Below are positions 28,660-37,402 of a DNA stretch of 64,000 bases, in pieces. The stretch is from Burkholderiales bacterium (lineage in GTDB: Bacteria > Pseudomonadota > Gammaproteobacteria > Burkholderiales > Burkholderiaceae_C). The DNA is taken from positions 1 to 64,000 of the forward strand of contig CANBTT010000004.1 in assembly GCA_947372465.1 (NCBI GenBank), given 5' to 3'. The position numbers were made by a program, and so were the translations under genes. Position 1 is the stretch's first letter; each line of letters starts with the position of its first letter. The notes beneath the pieces were generated by a model. It saw nothing but the letters and a program-made list of their open reading frames with translations, was not told where the DNA came from and made no database searches.

Positions 28660-28760
28660 ATCACCTTCACCCTCTGCGCCTTTTGATGAAGGCGGTGCCT
28701 TTGATGCACCCATCTCTCAGCAATGCGCGGGTCACCCATTTCCAACCACCTACGGCCATC

Positions 28761-29207
28761 ATGAACATTGAGCGCATCGATCACATTGGGATCCGTGTCA
28801 CTGAGCGCCAAAGAGCTTTGGACTTTTACGCGCTTTTGGGCTTTGAAGTCGCACTTGAAGTGGACTTTGACGCGGTCCTTGTGCTGAAAAATGCAAAAGG
28901 CATCGAGCTCAATTTGATCGTCAATGGGGTAGACACCTTGGGCTCAAGAAACATCTTGATGGATGTTGAACAAAAGCACCCAGGCATCACCCATGTTGCC
29001 TTTGCAGTCGAAGATATCTCAGCGTGTCGGGCTGATTTAACGGCAAAGGGCATTTTGATCACGCAAGGCCCCGTGAGTTTTGGAGATGGTCATGTGTCCC
29101 TCTTTTTTCGAGACCCCGACAAAAACACCCTTGAGCTTAGAAGCCGACTCAAGCCAGGGGAAGAGGACCAGATTGAAGGTTTGAGCTTTTATGACCCAAA
29201 AGGCTAA
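28761..29207 (+). CDS. VOC (glyoxalase/bleomycin resistance) superfamily protein
   Basis: 148 residues from ATG 28761, beginning MNIERIDHIGIRVTERQRALDFY, a classic vicinal-oxygen-chelate fold. Metal-ligand positions are plausible: His in IDHIGIRV, His in THVAFAVED and Glu in NTLELRSR. Longer in-frame starts run through the ffs RNA and are not credible. The reaction (glyoxalase, dioxygenase, epimerase or resistance) cannot be told from sequence. Confidence 0.9.
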   Translation: MNIERIDHIGIRVTERQRALDFYALLGFEVALEVDFDAVLVLKNAKGIELNLIVNGVDTLGSRNILMDVEQKHPGITHVAFAVEDISACRADLTAKGILITQGPVSFGDGHVSLFFRDPDKNTLELRSRLKPGEEDQIEGLSFYDPKG

Positions 29208-29244
29208 AGCCTGCTCTCATTGCATCTCGCTGGCTCGCTATTTC

Positions 29245-29736
29245 TCAGTGGTGCTGGTGATTGGCCCCATGCACCATGCCTGAACCCTCAGCCGTCGGGG
29301 CTTGTATCAGCACGGGCACTTTCAGCTCCATTTGTGTTTTTTTACCCGCTGCATCTTGAAAGGTCAAGCGCACATCAATTTGGCTGTTTTTTTCTAGCGT
29401 TTTTTTCAAATCCATGAGCATGATGTGGTACCCCCCTGGTTGAAGTTCAACCACGCTGCCAGCGCTCAAATCCAAGCCATTTGGCAAAGCCGTCATCTTC
29501 ATCACATTGTTGTCCATGCTCATTTGGTGCACTTCACTGACCATGGCAACAGACGAGCTCACAGAAACAAGTTTTGTGCCCTGGGAGGCCTTCAAGCTCA
29601 TGAAAACCCCCGTGGCATTTTGACCCTTCACACTTGCACGCGCCCAAGCATTGGAGACAGTGACGTTTTGAGCGCTTGCCAAAGCACTCAAGGACAAAAA
29701 AGCTACGAACCAAGCGTATTTTTTTAAAAGTGTCAT
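29245..29736 (-). CDS. PCu(A)C family periplasmic copper chaperone
   Basis: 163 residues with a Sec signal peptide (about 1-22, ending ALASA). The copper-binding pattern of the family is visible: H-x-M in EVHQMSM, later Met residues in VMKM, and the downstream PGGYHIMLMDL with its His and Met ligands. A His-rich C-terminus (HGANHQHH) may add metal sites. These proteins deliver Cu(I) to the CuA site of cytochrome oxidase. It is divergent from a TonB-dependent receptor gene, which might import the metal, though that link is inference. Confidence 0.92.
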   Translation of the reverse strand: MTLLKKYAWFVAFLSLSALASAQNVTVSNAWARASVKGQNATGVFMSLKASQGTKLVSVSSSVAMVSEVHQMSMDNNVMKMTALPNGLDLSAGSVVELQPGGYHIMLMDLKKTLEKNSQIDVRLTFQDAAGKKTQMELKVPVLIQAPTAEGSGMVHGANHQHH

Positions 29737-29915
29737 GTTGCTTCCATCAAGAGTAAGAACTTGTATTGCTATGAAAACCCATTATCTCATAGGCCCCAGA
29801 TCCTCAATGCGCACAGGCCAAAAGGGAAAACCTCAATGAAATCAAACCCAAATCACTTTTAAAATAAAAATCTCTTTCAAACACCATATTTGGTTCATTC
29901 GCCTCACCTCCTTCC

Positions 29916-32378
29916 ATGCACTTGCCAAAGCTTTCTAGCTCAGACCCTCGCCATCTTTTTCTTGTCTTGGCCCTTGCTGGCCAAAGCGCCCTTGCACAAA
30001 ATGAGGTTGAAAGCATCGAAATCATCGCCAGCACTCCCACCCTTGGCGCGAGCACCAACAAGAACACCCTCGCCTCCAACGTTCAGCTGGCCCTTGGGGA
30101 TGACATTGAAAACACAGGCTCCCTCAATTTAGCCGATTTTTTAAAAAACAATTTCACAAGCGTTCACATCAACGACAACCAAGGCAACCCCTTTCAAGTT
30201 GATTTGAATTACAGGGGCTACAGCGCTTCTCCCTTGCTGGGTACCCCACAAGGCCTTTCCGTGTATGTGGATGGCGTCAGAATGAACCAGCCCTTTGGTG
30301 ACATCGTTCAGTGGGACTTGATTCCCAACTCAGCCATTAAAGACATCAGCCTCTTTGCCGGCTCCAATCCAGTGTTTGGCATGAACACCTTGGGAGGTGC
30401 GCTCAGCATTCACACGAAAGACGGCATGAGCTACCAAGGCACTGAAATCGAAACTGGCCTGGGCAGTTACAGAAGAAAAAGCTTTGAACTTGAACACGGC
30501 GCGAGGCACTCAAATGGACTGCACACTTATTTCAACTTCAAAGACTTCAAAGATGCAGGCTGGCGAGATCACTCCCCCTCAAGTGTTCAACAATTGTTTG
30601 GCAAAGTGGGCTGGCATGACCGATCGACCGATCTCAAGCTCTCATTGTCAACTTTCTCCTCCGCACTGACTGGCAACGGCTTGCAGCAACAAGAACTTCT
30701 CAATCAAAACTACGCCAGCGTCTTTACGCAGCCCGACCAAACCCAAAACAAGTCCTCCGTTTTGAACCTGGAGCTCAAACACGAGCTCAGTGATGACTGG
30801 TCCTTGTCAGGCAACACGTACCTCAGACACATCTTCAGCAGCACCTTCAACGGGGACTTGAACGCCAACTCATTGGCTGAAAAAGTCTATGGCTTCAGCA
30901 GCGCAGAGGGCAACTGGCTTCTTGCAAACCAGCTTTTGAAGCCCGGTGGCTCAAACAACCAAACGCCCAGTGCGCTAGGCACCGGTTTTCCAACGCTGCG
31001 ATGCATCGCTCAAGCCGCACTGAACACCGAACCCAATGAAAAATGCGACGCGTTGATCAATCGCACACAAACGCAACAAAAAAGCCTGGGCCTGAACGCT
31101 CAATTGAACAGCAGCGCTGAGCGATTTGGGCTGCCCAACCGCTTGAGTGTGGGCATCGCCCTTGACCTGTCTGAGTCAACCTTTCTTCAGCAAACACAGT
31201 TTGCTTACCTCACCCCTGAGCGCTCAGTGATCGGGGTGAATGCCTTTGCCGATGGGTCGCAGAACTCAGAAACAGCCTTTGATCAACGCGTTCAACTCAA
31301 AGGTCAATCCCTGCGCACCAACCTTTTTGCCATGGACACGCTAACATTTGCCGCACAAAAAACCCATTTGAGTGCAGCAGCCATGTGGACGCACACCCGC
31401 ATTGACAACACGGATTTGCTCTTTCCTTATGCCAACACATACTCCCCAATGGCGCTTCAAGGAGGACTGCAAAGAGGCAGTTTGTCGGGCGCCAGCACCT
31501 ACCAGCGCTTGAACCCCGCACTTGGCTTGTCATACACACCAAGTCCCCTCTTCAATCCCTTTATGGGTTACAGCGAGAGCTCTCGCGCTCCGACGTCCAT
31601 TGAACTGGGTTGCGCCGACCCAAGCTACGACTGCCGACTGCCCAACTCCATGTCTGGAGATCCACCCCTCAAACAAGTGGTCACCAAAACTTGGGAGCTT
31701 GGTGTGCGAGGCAAGAGAGATGACAGCACCCTTCAATGGAATGGAGCCTTCTTTATGGCTCAAAATAATGATGATATTTTGTTCGTCTCAAGCAGCACCA
31801 ATGCGGGATCTGGTTACTTCAAAAACTTTGGGCAAACCAAACGACAAGGTTTTGAGATGAGCATCCAGGGCAAAAACAAAGCGTTCACTTTCGGACTCAA
31901 TTTCACAAGCTTCAAAGCGAGCTACGAAACCTCCGAGTCCATTGTGAGCAGTTTGAACCCACAAGCCAATGCGCAAGGACACATCAACATTGCGCCTGGC
32001 AATGCCATTCCCCTGATGCCGTCCCATTTGCTCAACGCTCGAGCGGGCTATGCTTTTTCATCCAACTTCAAATCGGGTTTGAGTCTCTCCGCCGTGGACT
32101 CAAGCTTCATGAGGGGCAATGAAAACAACCTCCCCTCAGCCAAAGTTCCCGGTTACGCTGTCTTCAACTGGAACGGCGCATACAAACTGAGTGAAGATGT
32201 GTCACTTTTTGCAAACATCTCAAATTTGTTTGACAAAAAGTTCAGCACCTCTGGCGCCATTGGGAGCAATGCCTTTTCAAGCAGCGGCAGTTACAACAAC
32301 ACCAACCTGGGCACTCTTTTTCAAGCGCCTGGTGCGCCCAGAATGTTCAATGTTCACATGCGCATGGAGTTGCACTGA
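29916..32378 (+). CDS. TonB-dependent outer membrane receptor
   Basis: 820 residues with a signal peptide (cleavage after SALAQ, about residue 28), an N-terminal plug domain (about 50-175; NLADFLKNNFTSVHIND, LSVYVDGVRMNQPFGDI, NPVFGMNTLGGALSI) and a C-terminal 22-strand barrel ending in aromatic-rich MFNVHMRMELH. It takes up a large or scarce ligand using TonB energy. The ligand is not determined. Divergence from a copper chaperone gene (179-bp gap) suggests copper or another metal. No ribosome site is obvious before the ATG. Confidence 0.93.
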   Translation: MHLPKLSSSDPRHLFLVLALAGQSALAQNEVESIEIIASTPTLGASTNKNTLASNVQLALGDDIENTGSLNLADFLKNNFTSVHINDNQGNPFQVDLNYRGYSASPLLGTPQGLSVYVDGVRMNQPFGDIVQWDLIPNSAIKDISLFAGSNPVFGMNTLGGALSIHTKDGMSYQGTEIETGLGSYRRKSFELEHGARHSNGLHTYFNFKDFKDAGWRDHSPSSVQQLFGKVGWHDRSTDLKLSLSTFSSALTGNGLQQQELLNQNYASVFTQPDQTQNKSSVLNLELKHELSDDWSLSGNTYLRHIFSSTFNGDLNANSLAEKVYGFSSAEGNWLLANQLLKPGGSNNQTPSALGTGFPTLRCIAQAALNTEPNEKCDALINRTQTQQKSLGLNAQLNSSAERFGLPNRLSVGIALDLSESTFLQQTQFAYLTPERSVIGVNAFADGSQNSETAFDQRVQLKGQSLRTNLFAMDTLTFAAQKTHLSAAAMWTHTRIDNTDLLFPYANTYSPMALQGGLQRGSLSGASTYQRLNPALGLSYTPSPLFNPFMGYSESSRAPTSIELGCADPSYDCRLPNSMSGDPPLKQVVTKTWELGVRGKRDDSTLQWNGAFFMAQNNDDILFVSSSTNAGSGYFKNFGQTKRQGFEMSIQGKNKAFTFGLNFTSFKASYETSESIVSSLNPQANAQGHINIAPGNAIPLMPSHLLNARAGYAFSSNFKSGLSLSAVDSSFMRGNENNLPSAKVPGYAVFNWNGAYKLSEDVSLFANISNLFDKKFSTSGAIGSNAFSSSGSYNNTNLGTLFQAPGAPRMFNVHMRMELH

Positions 32379-32428
32379 AGACGCCCCTTGGCTTTTAGGC
32401 AGCCCACGGGATGGATGGATCCCCTTGT

Positions 32429-33100
32429 TTAAGAACCACTTGATTCGCTCAAAGCCTCTTTCATCGCATCCAAAAGGGTTTGTGGCTCTTGCGCACCTGA
32501 GACACCCAATTGAGCGTTCAGGATATAAAAAGGCACGCCATTGATCCCCAACGCTCGTGCGCCCTTTTCTCTCTCTTGCACAGCTTGGTGTGCGTGCGCA
32601 TTGCCAAGCCCCTCCTCAATGGCCGCATCCGACATGCCCGTGCTTAGAGCAATCGATCTCAAAACCTCTTTGCGGGTTAAATCCATCGAGTCTAAAAAAT
32701 AAGCTTTGAACAAGGCCTCCACTAGGCTTGCTTGAGCTTGTGGGGATTGCGCTTGGGCAATCAGGCTGTGTGCGAGAAGGGTGTTGGGTTGGCGCTTTAT
32801 TTGATCAAATTTAAAATCAATGCCGACCGATTGACCCACACCTGAGACCCGTTCATAAACAGACAGTGACCGGTCACCAAATTTCTCTTTCAAGTACTGC
32901 GTCCTCTCAATGCCCTCCAAAGGCAAATCGGGGTTCAATTGAAAGGCAGACCACCTCACCAAAGGGGTGGGCTCAGAGGGAAACTGCTCTTTAAAAAGTG
33001 TCAATGCACTCTCCAAGCGCCTCTTTCCGATGTAGCACCAAGGGCAAACCACATCAGATAAAACATCGATGATCAAAGGTGTTTTAACGGGTGTTGTCAT
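32429..33100 (-). CDS. DsbA family (FrnE-like) oxidoreductase
   Basis: 223 residues, no signal peptide, so cytoplasmic. The thioredoxin fold is split by a helical insert, with active site CPWC (Cys19, Cys22) in DVVCPWCYIGKRRLE and the cis-Pro loop GINGVPFYIL. This is the FrnE/2-hydroxychromene-2-carboxylate isomerase-like branch; members act in redox chemistry or polyketide/naphthalene isomerisation. It is convergent with the TonB receptor gene and divergent from trxA. Confidence 0.9.
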   Translation of the reverse strand: MTTPVKTPLIIDVLSDVVCPWCYIGKRRLESALTLFKEQFPSEPTPLVRWSAFQLNPDLPLEGIERTQYLKEKFGDRSLSVYERVSGVGQSVGIDFKFDQIKRQPNTLLAHSLIAQAQSPQAQASLVEALFKAYFLDSMDLTRKEVLRSIALSTGMSDAAIEEGLGNAHAHQAVQEREKGARALGINGVPFYILNAQLGVSGAQEPQTLLDAMKEALSESSGS

Positions 33101-33243
33101 CTTGAGGTCCTTGTCTCTTTGAAAATATGAGGTTTATTTAACCACGAAGCGAGTGGGATTTTTTAAGACTTGAACATTCCTTGCCCGTTTCTGTCAAAAT
33201 AGAGCTTTTACTGAAATCATCTTCCCCCAGCTGAAAGATCAAA

Positions 33244-33576
33244 ATGGCCAACGAACTCATCAAGCACACCACAGATTCGACCTTTGAGGCCGACGTCCTT
33301 CAATCCAGTCAGCCTGTTTTGGTCGATTACTGGGCCGAATGGTGTGGCCCCTGCAAGATGATTGCCCCCATCTTGGACGAAGTGGCGACAGGCTATGAAG
33401 GCAAACTTCAAATCGCCAAAATGAATGTCGATGAAAATCGCGAAATCCCAGCCAAATTTGGTATTCGAGGCATTCCAACACTCATGCTTTTCAAAGATGG
33501 ACAATTGGCCGCAACCAAAGTGGGCGCTTTGAGCAAAGCGCAATTGACCGCTTTCATTGACCAACAGTTGGCTTAA
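33244..33576 (+). CDS. trxA: Thioredoxin
   Basis: 110 residues, family length, with active site WCGPC (Cys34, Cys37) and the cis-Pro loop [11 protein letters not shown]. It is the general cytoplasmic disulfide reductant, reduced by thioredoxin reductase. The position immediately upstream of rho is conserved in proteobacteria. A ribosome site (GAAAGATC) precedes the ATG, and a terminator follows at 33602-33623. Confidence 0.97.
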   Translation: MANELIKHTTDSTFEADVLQSSQPVLVDYWAEWCGPCKMIAPILDEVATGYEGKLQIAKMNVDENREIPAKFGIRGIPTLMLFKDGQLAATKVGALSKAQLTAFIDQQLA

Positions 33577-33601
33577 AACCATCCACTTGACACACCTCAA
33601 G

Positions 33602-33623
33602 AAGCACCTTCTAGGTGCTTTTT
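33602..33623 (+). terminator. Rho-independent terminator after trxA
   Basis: AAGCACCT (33602-33609), loop TCT, AGGTGCTT (33613-33620), then TTT. This separates trxA from the rho promoter. Confidence 0.9.
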
Positions 33624-33740
33624 ACATGGGATTTCATTGACAAAATGAGTACTTTTGATTTCATTTAATCGAATCCATGTTGCTCATAGATGGCGCAGTT
33701 GGCACTTGCACCGGAGAACTTGACTTGATGCAGGGATGTG

Positions 33741-33769
33741 TTCACAAATTGTATTTTCTCTGACATAAT
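33741..33769 (+). promoter_or_regulatory. Promoter of rho
   Basis: TTCACA (33741-33746, 5 of 6 to TTGACA) and CATAAT (33764-33769, 5 of 6 to TATAAT) are separated by 17 bp. A start near 33776 gives a leader of about 115 bases before the rho ATG. In E. coli rho is autoregulated through its leader; whether that applies here is not visible. Confidence 0.75.
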
Positions 33770-33890
33770 GTGCACCAGTGACAAGAGCAACCACAAGCTT
33801 GCATCATTAACCGGTCTCGAGCCCTCGGCTCATCGCGATTAGACCATTCCCCACAAACCTTATCAACGAACTCCCACCTGGAGTCTCTTC

Positions 33891-35153
33891 ATGCATCTGA
33901 ACGAACTCAAGGCACTGCATGTGTCTGAAGTACTCAAACAAGCCGAAGTCCTGGAAATTGAAAACACAGGGCGCATGCGCAAACAAGAACTCATGTTTGC
34001 CATCATCAAAAAAAGAGCGCGCGCAGGCGAGCAAGTTTTTGCCGACGGCGTTCTTGAGATTTTGCCCGATGGATTTGGCTTTCTAAGAAGTCCCGACACC
34101 AGCTACACCGCCAGCACCGACGACATCTACATCAGTCCAAGCCAAGTTCGCCGCTTTAATCTTCACACGGGCGACATGATTGAAGGCGAGGTGAGAATCC
34201 CCAAAGACGGCGAACGGTATTTTGCCTTGACGAAACTCGACAAGGTCAATGGAGATCTGCCAGAGAACAATCGCCACAAGATCATGTTCGAGAACTTGAC
34301 GCCCCTCTTTCCTAAAGAGCAAATGCGTCTAGAAAGAGACATCAAAGGCGAAGAAAACATCACGGGCAGAATGATTGACATCATCGCTCCCATCGGAAAA
34401 GGGCAGCGAGCCCTCTTGGTCGCTCCCCCAAAGAGCGGCAAAACGGTCATGATGCAACACATTGCGCATGCCATCACCGCCAACTATCCCGATTCACACA
34501 TGATGGTCTTGCTCGTTGACGAACGACCCGAAGAGGTCACCGAGATGCAAAGAAGCGTCAAAGGTGAAGTCATTGCGTCCACCTTTGATGAGCCTGCAGC
34601 CCGACACGTTCACGTTGCGGAAATGGTGATCGAGCGCGCAAAACGTCTAACAGAACTCAAAAAAGACGTGGTGATCTTGCTCGACTCCATCACCCGCTTG
34701 GCACGCGCTTACAACAACGTCGTCCCCAGTTCAGGCAAAGTTCTCACAGGTGGCGTTGACGCCAATGCCTTGCAAAGACCCAAGCGCTTTTTTGGTGCGG
34801 CCAGAAACATTGAAGAAGGTGGCTCCCTCACCATCATCGCCACCGCACTGATCGACACCGGCTCCAGAATGGATGAGGTGATCTTTGAAGAGTTCAAAGG
34901 CACGGGCAACTGTGAAATTCATTTGGACCGCCGTCTTTATGAAAAACGCGTCTTTCCAGCCATTCAGCTCAACCGCAGTGGTACCCGACGCGAAGAGCTT
35001 TTGCTCGCGCCAGAAATTCTGCAAAAAACTCGCATCTTGCGTCAATTCATCTACAACATGGACGAAATTGAGTCCATGGAGCTCATGCTTAAAAACATGC
35101 GCTCGACCAAGACCAACGTCGACTTCTTTGACCTCATGCGTCGAGGCGGTTAA
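33891..35153 (+). CDS. rho: Transcription termination factor Rho
   Basis: 420 residues, like E. coli Rho (419). The N-terminal Rho-N and cold-shock RNA-binding domain spans 1-120 ([26 protein letters not shown]). The ATPase core has Walker A APPKSGKT (about 178-185), Walker B DVVILLDS, the Q-loop [13 protein letters not shown] and R-loop segments. Hexameric RNA helicase that ends transcription. Preceded by a GGAG site. It lies between trxA and rpmE2 in the usual order. Confidence 0.98.
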   Translation: MHLNELKALHVSEVLKQAEVLEIENTGRMRKQELMFAIIKKRARAGEQVFADGVLEILPDGFGFLRSPDTSYTASTDDIYISPSQVRRFNLHTGDMIEGEVRIPKDGERYFALTKLDKVNGDLPENNRHKIMFENLTPLFPKEQMRLERDIKGEENITGRMIDIIAPIGKGQRALLVAPPKSGKTVMMQHIAHAITANYPDSHMMVLLVDERPEEVTEMQRSVKGEVIASTFDEPAARHVHVAEMVIERAKRLTELKKDVVILLDSITRLARAYNNVVPSSGKVLTGGVDANALQRPKRFFGAARNIEEGGSLTIIATALIDTGSRMDEVIFEEFKGTGNCEIHLDRRLYEKRVFPAIQLNRSGTRREELLLAPEILQKTRILRQFIYNMDEIESMELMLKNMRSTKTNVDFFDLMRRGG

Positions 35154-35183
35154 CCGTTTAGTTTTCAAATTGACGGTTTTCGG

Positions 35184-35210
35184 GCCCCTTTGTAACAACA
35201 CAGGGGCTTT
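35184..35210 (+). terminator. Weak terminator after rho
   Basis: GCCCCTTTGT (35184-35193) can pair with ACACAGGGGC (35198-35207) with one mismatch, followed by TTT. The T-run is short, so efficiency is doubtful. Confidence 0.5.
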
Positions 35211-35223
35211 CAAATCCTCCAAA

Positions 35224-35260
35224 TTAGACCCTAGCAATACATTCCTGCTACAATAGCAGG
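35224..35260 (+). promoter_or_regulatory. Promoter of rpmE2 with -10 inside a hairpin sequence
   Basis: TACAAT at 35249-35254 is a good -10; TTAGAC at 35224-35229 is a possible -35 at 19 bp. The -10 is embedded in a perfect inverted repeat, CCTGCTA (35244-35250) with TAGCAGG (35254-35260), so a dimeric regulator could block it. No known regulator motif is recognised. Confidence 0.5.
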
Positions 35261-35321
35261 CTTCACGGAAAGTGCGCCAGATTGGCTGACGTGGCTACCG
35301 GCTTTACTCAAGGATGAGAAC

Positions 35322-35579
35322 ATGAAAGAAGGCATTCACCCCAATTACCGCGAAGTTTGCTTCGTCGATTTGTCCAATGGCTTTAAGTTTGTTACCCGCT
35401 CATGCGCTAACACCAAAGAAACCATCAAAATGGACGACGGACGCGATTTGCCTTTGTACAAATTGGACACATCAAGCGAGTCACATCCTTTTTACACAGG
35501 AACACAAAAATCTGTGGACAACATGGGTGGACGTGTTGAGCGCTTTAGAAACAAATACGGCAAAACAGCAGCAAAATAA
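35322..35579 (+). CDS. rpmE2: Ribosomal protein L31, type B
   Basis: 85 residues, [20 protein letters not shown]. It belongs to the longer type B (YkgM-like) group, which lacks the four-cysteine zinc ribbon of type A; only two isolated Cys remain (residues 12 and 28). A part of the large ribosomal subunit. In several bacteria type B L31 replaces the zinc form under zinc limitation. Here it may be the only L31, since this site next to rho usually carries the housekeeping copy. Confidence 0.95.
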   Translation: MKEGIHPNYREVCFVDLSNGFKFVTRSCANTKETIKMDDGRDLPLYKLDTSSESHPFYTGTQKSVDNMGGRVERFRNKYGKTAAK

Positions 35580-35707
35580 TTGCTTATTGTTGACCGCTTC
35601 TGAACTGGATTGCATCTGGGTCAGCACCAAGGCAGCACGGGTTCCCGCGCTGCCTTTGTTTTTTGGGATTCATCCTCCCGCCCCCTCTTTGTTAAGGTGC
35701 AATTGAC

Positions 35708-37399
35708 TTGAAACAACCAACGCCAGCAATTGTCAGCCAAGAGGCGGTTCGCCGCTTGCCCCGCTTGGCGCTGTATGTCTTTTGCATTGCCTATGTCATT
35801 CCAGGATTCTGGTTTCGCGAGGCGTGGAAATCAGTGGACCTCACGTCCCTGGGCTTTATGTTGGAACTCGCGCACAACAAAAGCAATTGGTGGCACCCCA
35901 CCGTCCTTGGACAAACACCCGAACTCGATGCCCTCCTGCCCTATTGGCTTGGTGCTTGGTCCATTCAATGGCTCACCCCATTTCTGTCCGCAGCGCAGGC
36001 CTCTCGCGTGCCCTTTATCGGCATGTGCTTCATCAGTCTTGGTGCCACGTGGTACGCTGTGTACGCACTGTGCAAAAGCCAACACGCTCAACCCGTGGCC
36101 TTTGCATTTGGCGGCGAGGCCAATCACAAAGATTATGCAAGGGCCCTGGCCGATGCCGCCCTCTTGGCCCTGATATCTTGCCTTGGATTGGCGCAACCCA
36201 TGCATGAGGTCACCCCCATGCTGGCGCAATTCACCTTTATCACCATCGCATTTGCAGCCCTTGCAAGCTTGCCCTATCACACGCGTTTGAGCCTTTGTGT
36301 TTGGGGCGTGGGCTTGCTGGGTTTGAGTCTTTCAGGCGCACCGAGTTTGGCTCTCTTGTTTGGACTCATTGCATCCATCCTGTGCTTTTTTGATACTGAA
36401 CTAGAAAGCCCCAAACAAAAGGCTCTTGCATTGCTTCTCATGGCCCTGTTGCTCGCTTACCTCACGCCAAGCACCATGTGGCACTGGCGAGTGCAGTGGC
36501 CAGAAATGAGCCTGACCCATTGGCACGGACAACTGCGACTGTGGCTGTGGTTCACTTGGCCCGCTTGGCCCTTGACCCTGTGGACGCTTTGGCGGTGGAG
36601 ACACCACTGGATCGCGGCCAAACAAAGTCGACACCTCTTGATCCCACTGTGTTTTGGTACGCTCTGCGCTTTGAGCGCCATGCTCAGTGTGCCCCCAGAG
36701 CGTGTCTTGCTTTTGTCCTTGCCCTTCTTTGCAGCATTGGCCGCCTTTGCCCTGCCAACCCTGCAAAGAAGCGTGAGCGCTTTGATTGACTGGTTCACCC
36801 TTCTTTTCTTCAGTGGTTGCGCCTTCATCATTTGGGTCGTTTGGTTGGCCATGCAAACCGGTTGGCCACCACAACCGGCCGCAAACGTGGCCAGGTTACT
36901 GCCAGGCTTCTTGCCAAGCTTTGGTCCAACGGCCTTTGTCGTGGCGCTTTTAGCCACCTTGACTTGGATTTGGCTCGTCAAGTGGAGAACGGGACAACAC
37001 CGCTCGGCCATTTGGAAAAGCTTGGTCCTGCCTGCCGCTGGCGCTGCGCTTTGCTGGCTCTTGCTGATGTCTTTGTGGCTCCCGCTCTTGGACTACGCCA
37101 GAAGCTACGTGCCCATGATTCAAGAGGTGGAGAAAAGCATTCCCTCAAAAACGCTGTGCTTAAAAGACCTGAACGTGGCTCAGTTCACTGCTTTCAAAAT
37201 TCAAAGCACCCTTGACGTTGAGCCCTTTGATACAGCTCAAAACTCAGCGTGTGAATGGGTGATCGCAGAAAGCGATCACAAAGGCCAAGCCAACCTTGCA
37301 CCTGCGCTCAAAATTGAGGGGTTTGAATGGATCAAAACCATTCCCAGACCTTCAGACGACAATCAAGAGATGGACCTCTTTAAAAAAATCAAACCCTAA
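35708..37399 (+). CDS. Polytopic membrane protein, ArnT/PMT-like glycosyltransferase fold
   Basis: 563 residues with about 12 transmembrane helices and a C-terminal soluble segment (about 470-563). An acidic residue pair after the first helix (FWFREAWKSVDL) and the overall layout resemble ArnT/GT39/GT83-type lipid-linked sugar transferases. I cannot identify substrate or confirm catalytic residues. The start is TTG 35708 with GGTG about eight bases upstream; no better start is seen. A MATE transporter gene begins 3 bp after its stop, suggesting an operon for envelope material. Confidence 0.72.
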   Translation: MKQPTPAIVSQEAVRRLPRLALYVFCIAYVIPGFWFREAWKSVDLTSLGFMLELAHNKSNWWHPTVLGQTPELDALLPYWLGAWSIQWLTPFLSAAQASRVPFIGMCFISLGATWYAVYALCKSQHAQPVAFAFGGEANHKDYARALADAALLALISCLGLAQPMHEVTPMLAQFTFITIAFAALASLPYHTRLSLCVWGVGLLGLSLSGAPSLALLFGLIASILCFFDTELESPKQKALALLLMALLLAYLTPSTMWHWRVQWPEMSLTHWHGQLRLWLWFTWPAWPLTLWTLWRWRHHWIAAKQSRHLLIPLCFGTLCALSAMLSVPPERVLLLSLPFFAALAAFALPTLQRSVSALIDWFTLLFFSGCAFIIWVVWLAMQTGWPPQPAANVARLLPGFLPSFGPTAFVVALLATLTWIWLVKWRTGQHRSAIWKSLVLPAAGAALCWLLLMSLWLPLLDYARSYVPMIQEVEKSIPSKTLCLKDLNVAQFTAFKIQSTLDVEPFDTAQNSACEWVIAESDHKGQANLAPALKIEGFEWIKTIPRPSDDNQEMDLFKKIKP

Positions 37400-37402
37400 G
37401 CG

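Noticed and set aside
28602..28760. Upstream in-frame extension of the VOC gene
   Set aside because: This stretch covers the 3' half of the SRP RNA and its terminator. The conserved VOC N-terminus begins at 28761.
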